Below are positions 17,498-26,300 of a stretch of DNA of 64,000 bases, piece by piece (the stretch's first letter is position 1; every line of letters starts with the position of its first letter). The notes beneath the pieces were generated by a model. The model was not told the DNA's origin and ran no database searches. It saw only the letters and a list, made by a program, of their open reading frames with translations. Origin of the DNA: 66-474 sp963771735 (lineage in GTDB: Bacteria; Pseudomonadota; Gammaproteobacteria; Xanthomonadales; Rhodanobacteraceae); the NCBI GenBank assembly GCA_963771735.1, contig CAVYUN010000004.1, positions 367,609-431,608 on the forward strand, written 5' to 3'. The position numbers and the translations under genes are program-made.

Positions 17498-18259
17498 ATG
17501 CGTTTTGACGTCGTCACGCTGTTCCCCGAATTCGTGCAGCAGTGTGTCGGTTTCGGGGTGATTGGCCGGGCAGCCCAGCGCGGATTGCTGGAAGTGGAAG
17601 CGTGGAATCCGCGCGACTACGCCGAAGGCGGCTACCGCCGGGTCGACGACAGCGTCTGCGGGGGTGGTCCCGGCATGGTCATGCTGGTCGAACCGCTGCG
17701 CAGGACGCTGGCGGCGGCGCGGCAAGCGGCGGCCGACACGGCGCCGGTGATTTACCTGAGTCCGCAAGGAAAGCGGCTCACCCAGGACAAGGTGCGGCAG
17801 CTTGCGAGATTGCCGCGAATGATATTGCTGTGCGGGCGTTACGAAGGGATCGACGACCGCCTGATTGAACACGAGGTCGACGAGGAACTGTCGATCGGCG
17901 ATTACGTGCTGTCGGGTGGCGAGCTGGCCGCGGCGGTGCTGATCGACGCGATCGGCAGGTTGCAGGAAGGCGCGCTGGGCGATGCGCAATCCGCAGAGCA
18001 GGATTCGTTTTCGGATGGCCTGCTGGATTGCCCGCACTACACCCGGCCGGTCAGCCATGAATTTGGCGAGGTGCCGGCAGTGTTGTTGTCGGGCGACCAT
18101 GCGGCGATCGCGCGCTGGCGCCGCGTGCAGGCGCTGGGACGAACATGGCAGCGTCGGCCGGATTTGCTGGAAGCATTGAAGCTGGACGCCGAAGACCAGC
18201 GATTGCTGGAAGAATTCAAACGGGAACACAAGGGCGACACCCATGAACAAGATCATTGA
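17498..18259 (+). CDS. trmD: tRNA (guanine37-N1)-methyltransferase
   Basis: 253 residues from ATG 17498, preceded by AAGGA. The start MRFDVVTLFPEF and the trefoil-knot SAM site (LLCGRYEGIDDRLIEHEVDEE, then SIGDYVLSGGELAA) identify TrmD, a SPOUT enzyme that makes m1G37 and prevents +1 frameshifting during translation. Its end overlaps the rplS start by 17 bp, so translation of the two is probably coupled. Confidence 0.97.
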   Translation: MRFDVVTLFPEFVQQCVGFGVIGRAAQRGLLEVEAWNPRDYAEGGYRRVDDSVCGGGPGMVMLVEPLRRTLAAARQAAADTAPVIYLSPQGKRLTQDKVRQLARLPRMILLCGRYEGIDDRLIEHEVDEELSIGDYVLSGGELAAAVLIDAIGRLQEGALGDAQSAEQDSFSDGLLDCPHYTRPVSHEFGEVPAVLLSGDHAAIARWRRVQALGRTWQRRPDLLEALKLDAEDQRLLEEFKREHKGDTHEQDH

Positions 18260-18623
18260 ACAATTCGAAACCGCGCAGATGGGCCGCGAGCTGCCGGCGT
18301 TCGCCGCGGGCGACACCGTGGTCGTCAACGTCAAGGTAAAGGAAGGCAATCGCGAGCGCGTGCAGGCGTTCGAGGGCGTGGTCATTGCACGCCGCAACCG
18401 TGGCCTGCATTCGGCCTTCACGGTGCGCAAGATGTCGCACGGCACCGGCGTCGAGCGTGTTTTCCAGGCGTACAGCCCGGCGATCGATTCGATCGAGGTC
18501 AAGCGCAAGGGCAAGGTACGCGGCGCCAAGCTGTACTACCTGCGCGGACTGGAGGGCAAGGCCGCACGCATCAAGGAAGACCTGGCTGCCCGCGGCAAGG
18601 CCGAGAGGGCCGGCGCGAAGTAA
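18243..18623 (+). CDS. rplS: 50S ribosomal protein L19
   Basis: 126 residues: MNKIIEQFETAQM, then FAAGDTVVVNVKVKEG, RVQAFEGVVIARRN and KLYYLRGLEGKAARIKE, all typical of L19 at the subunit interface. The start lies inside the end of trmD in another frame. It is the last gene of the operon and is followed by a strong terminator. Confidence 0.97.
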   Translation: MNKIIEQFETAQMGRELPAFAAGDTVVVNVKVKEGNRERVQAFEGVVIARRNRGLHSAFTVRKMSHGTGVERVFQAYSPAIDSIEVKRKGKVRGAKLYYLRGLEGKAARIKEDLAARGKAERAGAK

Positions 18624-18647
18624 GCAACGCTGCATCGACACAAGCAA

Positions 18648-18676
18648 GCCGCGCGGAGCGATCCGCGCGGCTTTTT
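18648..18676 (+). terminator. rho-independent terminator of the rpsP-rimM-trmD-rplS operon
   Basis: Perfect 10-bp GC-rich stem GCCGCGCGGA / TCCGCGCGGC with a GCGA tetraloop, followed by five T, 24 bp after the rplS stop. Confidence 0.93.
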
Positions 18677-18841
18677 GTTTGCGCGTGGCATGAGTCGCGG
18701 GGCAAGCAGGCGAGGCCGCGGCATTTCCTTTGGGCGCCGATTCGCCGGAGGGATGCATCTACGGGACGCGCAATCGGTGGGTCCTTGCCGTTGCGAAGGA
18801 CGCAGCTGCCGGGTCCTTATCACCCGGCTTGGAACATTCGA

Positions 18842-21800
18842 TCAATCTAACGGCCGGATGGTCCCGCCGTCGCCGGCATCAGTGTCTTCGGTGCCGTCCG
18901 ACTTGTCACCCACCAGACGCCGCACGACGACGTAGAACACCGGCACCAGCAGGATGCCGAGTGCGGTGGCACCGATCATGCCGCCGATCACGCCGGTGCC
19001 GATCGCATGGCGGCTGTTGGCGCCGGCGCCGGTCGAGATGGCCAGCGGCAGCACGCCGAGGATGAACGCGATCGAGGTCATCAGGATCGGACGCAAACGG
19101 ATGCGGCAGGCCTCCAGTGTCGCCGCGATCAAGCCCTGGCCCTGCTTCTGCAGGTCGACGGCGAATTGCACGATCAGGATCGCGTTCTTCACCGACAAGC
19201 CGATGATCGCGATCAGGCCGATCTTGAAGTACACGTCGTCTTCAAGACCGCGAATGCTGGTCAGGGCGACCGAACCCAGCACGCCGAGCGGGATCACCAA
19301 CATCACGGCGACCGGAATCGACCAGCTTTCGTACAGCGCAGCCAGGCACAGGAACACCACGAACAGCGAGAGTCCGAACAGCATCGGTGCCTGCGCGCCG
19401 GAGAGGATTTCCTGGTACGACTGGCCGGACCATTCGTAACCGAAACTCTTGGGCAGGTATTTGGCGACCAGTGCCTGCATGGCGGCTATCGCGTCGCCCG
19501 AACTGTAACCGGGCGCGGCGTTGCCCGTGAGAGCGATCGCACCGAAGCCGTTGTAACGGTCGAGTTCCGGCGATGCCAGCGACCAGCTGGTATGCACCAC
19601 GCTGGACAGTGGCACCATCGCGCCGGACGACGAGCGCGTGTAGAAATCGTCGATATCGGACGGACTCATGCGGAACGGGGCATCGGCCTGGATCTGCACG
19701 CGCAGCACGCGGCCCTCGTAATAGAAGTCGTTGGCGTAGACCTGCGAGAGCATCAACTGGATCGCGTTGTACACGTCCGTGACGGACAATCCCATCGACT
19801 GCGCCTGCACGCGGTCGACGCTCATGTTCACGGTCGGCGCGTCTTCCATGCCGTTGACGTGCACGTTCGAGAGCCGTTTGTCCCTGGTGGCCGCCTTCAG
19901 CAACTTGTCCTTGGCGGCGACCAGTGCCTGGTGCCCCAGGCCGCCGCGATCTTCCAGTTCGAAGTCGAAGCCGGCGAAGCGACCGAGGCCACGAATCACG
20001 GCCTGGTTCATCGCGAATACCTGGGCATTGCGGATCTTCGAGAACTTCACGTTCAGGTCGTTGATGATCTGGTCGGCGGTACGCGAACGTTCGCTCCAGT
20101 CCTTGAGGTGGATGAACGCCATGCCGACGTTCTCGCCGTGGCCGACGAAGCTGAAGCCCCCGGTGGTGAACACGTTGGCGACGGCCGGATTCTTGTCGAG
20201 GATGTGCTCGATCTGCTTCATCACGGCCAGAGTGCGACTCGCCGTCGCGCCCGGCGGCAATTGTACGGTCGCGACGACCTCGCCCTGATCTTCCTGGGGG
20301 ACGAAGCTCGACGGCAGTTGCGCGAGCAGGATCACTGCGACGACTACCGCAAGTGCGTAGCCGAGCATCCAGCGTGGCGTGTGCCTGACGGCCTTCCCGA
20401 GTCGTGCGAGGTAATGGGTCGCGAAACTTTCGTAGCCATTGTTGAACGCGCGCAGAAGGCGGTTGGCATGCTCGTGCTCGGGTCGCAGGATGCTGGCGCA
20501 CAGCGCCGGCGTGAAGGTCAATGCCATCAGTGCCGACAATGCCATCGATACCGCGATGGTCACGGAAAATTGCCGATAGATCGCGCCGACGCTGCCCGGC
20601 ATCAGCGCAGCGGGAACGAACACGGACGCGAGCACGGTGGTGACGGCGACCACCGCGCCGGTGATCTGGGTCATGCCCTTGCGGGTGGCTTCCTTGGGTG
20701 GCAGGCCTTCCTCGCGCATGATGCGTTCGACGTTCTCGACCACGACGATCGCGTCGTCCACCACGATGCCGATTGCCAGCACCAGCCCGAACAGGGTCAG
20801 CACGTTGATGGAGAACCCGAACATGTACATGCCGAGGAAGGCGCCGGTCAGCGCCACCGGCACCACCAAGGTCGGGATCAGCGTGGCACGCAGGTTCTGC
20901 AGGAACAGCAGCATCACCAGGAACACCAGCACGATCGCCTCGCCGAGTGTCTTCACGACGTCGCGGATCGAGACCTTGACGAAGGTGTAGCTCTCGAACG
21001 GGATGCTCCAGGTAACGCCCGGCGGCAGGTTCTTTGCCAGTTCCCGCATCTTGGCTTGCACGGCCCCGGCAACCGAGAGTGCGTTGGCACCCGGCAGCAG
21101 CGAGATGCCGAACGCCGCGACTGCGTTGCCGTTGAGCCGCGAGAAACGGCCGAAACTGTTGGGGCCCAGTTCGACGCGCGCAACATCGCCCAGGTGCACG
21201 GTGGTGCCGTCCGGGTTGGTGCGCAGGATGATGTTGCGGAATTGTTCCGGCGTGGTGAAACTCGATTCCGCGGAGACCGTCGCGGTGATGCCCTGTCCGT
21301 CCACCGCGGGTTGCGCGCCGACCGAGCCCGCCGCGAACATCACGTTTTGCGCGCGCACCGCATTCAAGACGTCGGTGGCAGTGAGACCGTAGCCTTCGAG
21401 CTTCGGCGGATTCAGCCAGATCCGCATCGCATAAGGCGCCCCACCGAACTGGTTGACACTGCCGATGCCGTTGATGCGCGAGATGGGGTCGATCAGCTGC
21501 GCCGCGACAAGATTGTTGAGCGCGGGTGGATCAAGCTTGCCGCTCTTGTCCTGCAGCGCGATGCCCATCAGGAAACCGCTGTTGGACTTGCGCACCGTGA
21601 CACCGAGCGCGTTCACGGCCGATGGCAGCCGTGGCACCGCGGCGTTGACCGCGTTCTGGGTCTGCACTGCCGCGGCATCGAGGTCGGTGCCCGGGTCGAA
21701 ATACAAGGTGATGTTGGACGAGCCCGTCGAATCCGACGATGAACTGAAATACAGCAGGTGGTCGATGCCGGAAAGGTTCTGCTCGATCACCTGGGTGACA

Positions 21801-21979
21801 GTGCTCTGGATGACCGCCGCGTTTGCGCCGGGATAGGATGCGTTGACCTGCACGCTGGGCGGCGCAATCGTGGGATAGGCCTCGATCGGGAGGTTGAGGA
21901 TCGCGATGCTGCCGCCGAGCGTGATCAGGATCGCGAGGACCCACGCGAATACCGGACGATCGATGAAGAATTGCGGCAT
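18842..21979 (-). CDS. RND multidrug efflux permease (HAE1 / AcrB family)
   Basis: 1045 residues from ATG 21979 (MPQFFIDRPVFAWVLAI), the usual AcrB length; the longer frame upstream is Pro/Arg-rich and spurious. It has twelve predicted membrane helices with two large periplasmic loops. The proton-relay aspartates are present in GIVVDDAIVVVENV (around 406-408), and the partner lysine in SVKNAILIVQFA (around 940). HAE1 transporters take hydrophobic drugs from the periplasm or membrane and pass them to an outer-membrane channel. It follows its adaptor gene by 10 bp. No outer-membrane factor or local repressor gene is in this cluster. Confidence 0.95.
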   Translation of the reverse strand: MPQFFIDRPVFAWVLAILITLGGSIAILNLPIEAYPTIAPPSVQVNASYPGANAAVIQSTVTQVIEQNLSGIDHLLYFSSSSDSTGSSNITLYFDPGTDLDAAAVQTQNAVNAAVPRLPSAVNALGVTVRKSNSGFLMGIALQDKSGKLDPPALNNLVAAQLIDPISRINGIGSVNQFGGAPYAMRIWLNPPKLEGYGLTATDVLNAVRAQNVMFAAGSVGAQPAVDGQGITATVSAESSFTTPEQFRNIILRTNPDGTTVHLGDVARVELGPNSFGRFSRLNGNAVAAFGISLLPGANALSVAGAVQAKMRELAKNLPPGVTWSIPFESYTFVKVSIRDVVKTLGEAIVLVFLVMLLFLQNLRATLIPTLVVPVALTGAFLGMYMFGFSINVLTLFGLVLAIGIVVDDAIVVVENVERIMREEGLPPKEATRKGMTQITGAVVAVTTVLASVFVPAALMPGSVGAIYRQFSVTIAVSMALSALMALTFTPALCASILRPEHEHANRLLRAFNNGYESFATHYLARLGKAVRHTPRWMLGYALAVVVAVILLAQLPSSFVPQEDQGEVVATVQLPPGATASRTLAVMKQIEHILDKNPAVANVFTTGGFSFVGHGENVGMAFIHLKDWSERSRTADQIINDLNVKFSKIRNAQVFAMNQAVIRGLGRFAGFDFELEDRGGLGHQALVAAKDKLLKAATRDKRLSNVHVNGMEDAPTVNMSVDRVQAQSMGLSVTDVYNAIQLMLSQVYANDFYYEGRVLRVQIQADAPFRMSPSDIDDFYTRSSSGAMVPLSSVVHTSWSLASPELDRYNGFGAIALTGNAAPGYSSGDAIAAMQALVAKYLPKSFGYEWSGQSYQEILSGAQAPMLFGLSLFVVFLCLAALYESWSIPVAVMLVIPLGVLGSVALTSIRGLEDDVYFKIGLIAIIGLSVKNAILIVQFAVDLQKQGQGLIAATLEACRIRLRPILMTSIAFILGVLPLAISTGAGANSRHAIGTGVIGGMIGATALGILLVPVFYVVVRRLVGDKSDGTEDTDAGDGGTIRPLD

Positions 21980-21989
21980 GGTCGGGAAA

Positions 21990-23156
21990 TCAGTTCGCGG
22001 TCGTGGCCGTGGACGTGGCATCTTCGGCAGGATGGTAGGCAACCGGTTTCACCTTGTCGCCGGGCTGCGCCTTCTGGATGCCTGAAACCACGACTTTTGC
22101 GCCCGCCTCGAGGCCACGCTGCACGATCCACTCCGCGCCGTGCTGGGCACCGAGATCGACGCGCTTCTCGACGATCTTGTCATCCGCACCGACCACGTAG
22201 ACGTAGGCGCCGTCGTCATCGCGCTGTATCGCCGCCTGCGGCAGCAGAAACGCGCCGTGCAAGCTGCCCATGGTCAGTCGAATCTTGACGAACATGCCGG
22301 GCAGCAGTGCATCGTCCGGGTTCGGCACCACCGCGCGCAGGTCGATCGCGCCCGTGCTCGGGTCGACCGCGAGATCGGTGAAGTCGAGGGTTCCCGTGTG
22401 CGGGTAAATGCTGCCGTCGGGTTGCACGATCTGCACTTCGGCCTTGTCCGGCGCGGCGAGTTTCAGTTCGCCGGATTTTTCCGCCTTGCGCAGTTGTTCG
22501 ACTTCGGCCATCGGCTCGCTGAAATTGGCGTAGATGGGATTGATCACCTGCACCGTGGTCAACGGGTTGGTGTCGGTGGGTGAAACCAGCGCGCCCTGGG
22601 TGACGTTGGCGCGGCCCGCGCGGCCGCTGATGGGTGCGGTGACGGTGGCGTAGCCGAGGTTGATCCTCGCGTTCTCGACATTGGCCTGTGCAGCCTTGAC
22701 CGAGGCGACGGCTTCGGCGGCCGCGGCAATGGCATCATCAACGTCCTGTTTGGCGAGCAGGCCCTTGGCGCCGAGCTGCCTGCTGCGCCTGGCTTTCAGT
22801 TCGGCGTCGTGAGCGGTGGCTTGGCTTTGCGCAAGCTGTCCTTGTGCCGCGCGCAGGTTGGCTTGCAGCGGTGCCGGATCGACCCTGAAGAGAACCTGCC
22901 CGGCCTCGACGTCCGTCCCTTCCTTGTAAACCCGCTGCAGCACGATGCCGGTCACCCGCGCGCGCACTTGCGCTGTCAGGGTGGCGGCAAGGCGGCCCGA
23001 GTAGCTGCGCGTCACCGGGACATCGGCAGGCTTCGCCGTGACGACGCCGACTTCGGGTGTCGCGGATGCGGGGGGGGGCGAGTGGCTGCATGCACCGAGC
23101 ATCAGTGCCAGCGACACCATGATGCTGCCGGTGCCATGCAGCGAAAATGTCTTCAT
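21990..23156 (-). CDS. RND efflux periplasmic adaptor (membrane fusion lipoprotein)
   Basis: 388 residues. The signal sequence ends in a lipobox (LGAC, Cys near residue 23), so it is probably a lipoprotein. Order of domains: beta-barrel/lipoyl entry (VTRSYSGRLAATLTAQVRARVTG), lipoyl half-motif (YKEGTDVEAGQVLFRVDP), alpha-hairpin (about 95-165), second lipoyl half (YATVTAPISGRAGRANVTQG), beta-barrel and membrane-proximal domains. It is co-transcribed with, and upstream of, the AcrB-like permease and would link it to a TolC/OprM-type channel encoded elsewhere. Confidence 0.94.
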   Translation of the reverse strand: MKTFSLHGTGSIMVSLALMLGACSHSPPPASATPEVGVVTAKPADVPVTRSYSGRLAATLTAQVRARVTGIVLQRVYKEGTDVEAGQVLFRVDPAPLQANLRAAQGQLAQSQATAHDAELKARRSRQLGAKGLLAKQDVDDAIAAAAEAVASVKAAQANVENARINLGYATVTAPISGRAGRANVTQGALVSPTDTNPLTTVQVINPIYANFSEPMAEVEQLRKAEKSGELKLAAPDKAEVQIVQPDGSIYPHTGTLDFTDLAVDPSTGAIDLRAVVPNPDDALLPGMFVKIRLTMGSLHGAFLLPQAAIQRDDDGAYVYVVGADDKIVEKRVDLGAQHGAEWIVQRGLEAGAKVVVSGIQKAQPGDKVKPVAYHPAEDATSTATTAN

Positions 23157-23361
23157 CGGGGTTTCTCTACCCGCCGGGTCAGTAATCTTCGAGTATGGCG
23201 TGATTCACGTCTTGCGTCCCTAGGTCATCGGTCATGCCAGAGCCTGAAGATGTGCGCTTGCGCATGTGAATCGCGGGCATCAAGCTCAGCTCCGACGCTG
23301 GATCGCGCGCGTCGACCGGCAGTATCCTATGCGTCTTCCATCCTGCGCTACCACCAAAAAC

Positions 23362-26300
23362 ATGAACGCACTGCGCGCCCCTGCCGGGGGCAACGAGGTG
23401 GCCGCCATCGCGGCTGCTGTCCGTGGCATGGTCGATCCGCCGGATGCCGCGACTGCCGAGAAGTTTGCGAACCTGACGTGCAGTGAACTCGGGCCGGAGG
23501 AACTGGCCCGTCGCGGCGTCGATGGTTGGGCCGCGATGTGCGCGGATTTGTTTCGCTGGGTCCGCAGTCGTCCCGCCGGACATGCTTCCGTGCGTGCGTT
23601 CAATCCGGATCCCTCGCACAACGGCTGGCGCTGCCCGCATTCGGTGATCGAAGTCATCACGGACGACGTGCCGTTCCTGGTCGATTCGCTGGAAATGGTC
23701 ATTCGTGGCGAAGGCCTGCGTCTGCATCGACTGATCCACCCCGTGATGGACATCGGTCGCGGTGCCGGTGGAACCATGACCGCGGTGGCGGCATGCGGCG
23801 ATGGCGGCAGCGCAGAATCGGTCATGCACGCCGAGATCGATTGCGTGGACGCGGCCACGCTGGGCAAGCTGCAGGCACTCACCGAGGTGGCGCTGGCAGA
23901 CGTGCAGGCTGCGGTCCGCGACTGGCAGGCCATGCACGACAAGATGCTGGCGATCGCCGATGCGCTGCCCGCCGAAAAAAGTCCGCTCGATGCCGAGGAA
24001 ATCGCCGAAGGCCAGGCCTTCCTGCGCTGGGCAGCGGACAATCACTTCACCTTCCTCGGCTACCGCGAATACGACGTGGTGGCCGATCGCGGCGACGAAT
24101 TGCTTCAGGCGCGCGCAGGCTCCGGGCTGGGTATCCTGCGCAATCCGGATCTCGCCACCGCGCCGCGTTCCACCAAGAGCCTGGTCGCGACCCGCCTGCC
24201 ACAGTCCGGCTCGATGGATGCGATCATCCTGACCAAGACCAATGCGCGTTCGCGCGTACACCGGTCCGGCTACATGGACTACATCGGCGTCCTGCGATTC
24301 GATGACAAGGGCAAACCGGTCGGCGAGTCGCGTTTTCTCGGGCTCTACACATCGACTTCTTACATGCGCCGTCCGCAGGACGTGCCGCTGGTGCGCAAGA
24401 AGTTCGAATCGGCCGAGAAGCGTTCGGGTTTGCGTCCGCAATCCCATTCCGGCAAGGCGTTCCGCTCGATCCTGGAAACCTTGCCCCGCGATGAGCTTCT
24501 GCAGGCATCCAGCGATGAGCTGTACGCACTCGCGAGCGGCATATTCGACTTGAACGAACGTCGCCGCGCGCGCCTGTTCGTGCGCCGCGATGCCTACGGA
24601 CGTTTCTTCTCGTGCCTGGTGTTCATCCCCCGCGATCATTACAGCGCCAAGGTCGGGGAACGCGTGAAGGACATGCTGCGCGAGGCGTTGCACGGCGCGC
24701 ATGTCGATTCGATGGTCCAGATCGGCGACGCCCCGATGGCACGCATGCACGTGGTGGTACGTCCACGCGCAGGCGATCACGTGAACGTGGACGTGACGGC
24801 CCTGGAATCGAAACTCGCGCCGATCGTGCGCAACTGGCACGATGAATTGCGCGACGCGCTGGTCGGTGGCCTCGGCGAGGAACGCGGCGCACAGCTTGCC
24901 AGTCGTTGGGGCAGCGCGCTTGGTTCGGCCTATATCGAGGATGCCACCGCGGCGCGCGCGGCCGAGGATGTCGGCATCCTGACCGAGATGACCGGCAACA
25001 ACGAGGACATGCGCCTGGCCTTGCACGATTCCTACCGCAAACCGGGTGAGCTGCACTTCAAGATCTTTCGTTCCGGCAGCGACATCCCGCTGTCCGATGC
25101 CCTGCCGCTGCTGGAAAACGCGGGGCTGAAAGTCGATACCGAACAGGTGCACGCGCTGGAACTGCATGGATCAAAGGCCTGCATCCAGGATTTCGTGGTC
25201 AGGCCGGCGTCGCCGCTGAAATTCAAGCTCAAGGACGTGCACGCGCGTTTCGAGGATGCGTTCGGTGCGATCTGGCACGGCCAGGCCGAAAGCGATCGCT
25301 TCAACACGCTGTTGCTGGAGGCCGGTCTCGGCTGGCGGCAGATCGCGATGCTGCGCGGCTATTGCAAATACCAGCAGCAGGTCGGCACGCCGTTCTCGCA
25401 GGCATACATGGAAGAAACGCTCAATCGCTACCCGATGATCGCCGGGCTGCTGGTCGAGTTGTTCGAGGCCAAGTTCGACCCGCAGCGGGAAGCCGGCGAC
25501 GCGGACAGCCGCAATCGTGCGCGCGAAGCCTTGCGGCACGAACTGGTGACGCTGACGCCGAAGGCCGTGGTCGACAGCAATCCGGATTTCATCGAGCGTG
25601 TCGCCGCATTGCTGGAAAAATCGCGGGAGGTACAGGTCGAAGGCCTGATCAACGCCATCAAGGCGCTGCTGGTCAACGTTTCCAGCCTCGACGACGACCG
25701 CATCCTGCGTGGTTTCATGAGCCTGATCCGGGCCACGCTGCGCACCAATTATTTCCAGTTACACGATGGCAGGGCCGCCGAGTACATCAGCTACAAGTTC
25801 GATTCGCAGCAGGTCCCGGACGTGCCCAAGCCGGTGCCGTACCGGGAAATCTGGGTGTACGCGCCGCGTGTGGAAGGCGTGCATCTGCGCTTCGGACCGG
25901 TCGCACGCGGCGGACTGCGCTGGTCGGACCGCCGCGAGGATTTCCGCACCGAAGTGCTGGGCCTGGTGAAGGCGCAGATGGTCAAGAACACCGTGATCGT
26001 GCCGGTGGGATCGAAGGGTGGTTTCTTCGTCAAGAAGCCGCCCGCGAGCGGCGAGCGCGACGCGGTGCTGGCCGAGGGCATCGCCTGCTACAAGCTGTTC
26101 ATCAACGGCCTGCTCGACATCACCGACAACATCGACACCGCTGCCGACAAGGTGCTGCATCCGTCCGACGTTGTGCGCCACGACGCCGACGATCCTTATC
26201 TGGTCGTTGCCGCCGACAAGGGCACGGCGACGTTCTCCGATATCGCCAACGGCATCTCGATCGAACACGGTTACTGGCTGGGCGACGCATTCGCATCAGG

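Noticed and set aside
19007..21742. 911-codon open frame on the plus strand
   Set aside because: It is antisense to the RND permease, rich in Arg/His/Gln as expected for a GC-rich shadow frame, and has no domain or ribosome site.
23179..25167. 662-codon minus-strand frame, and similar long frames at 26296-28212 and 41829-43826
   Set aside because: All are antisense shadows of the glutamate dehydrogenase or lon genes, caused by high third-position GC.
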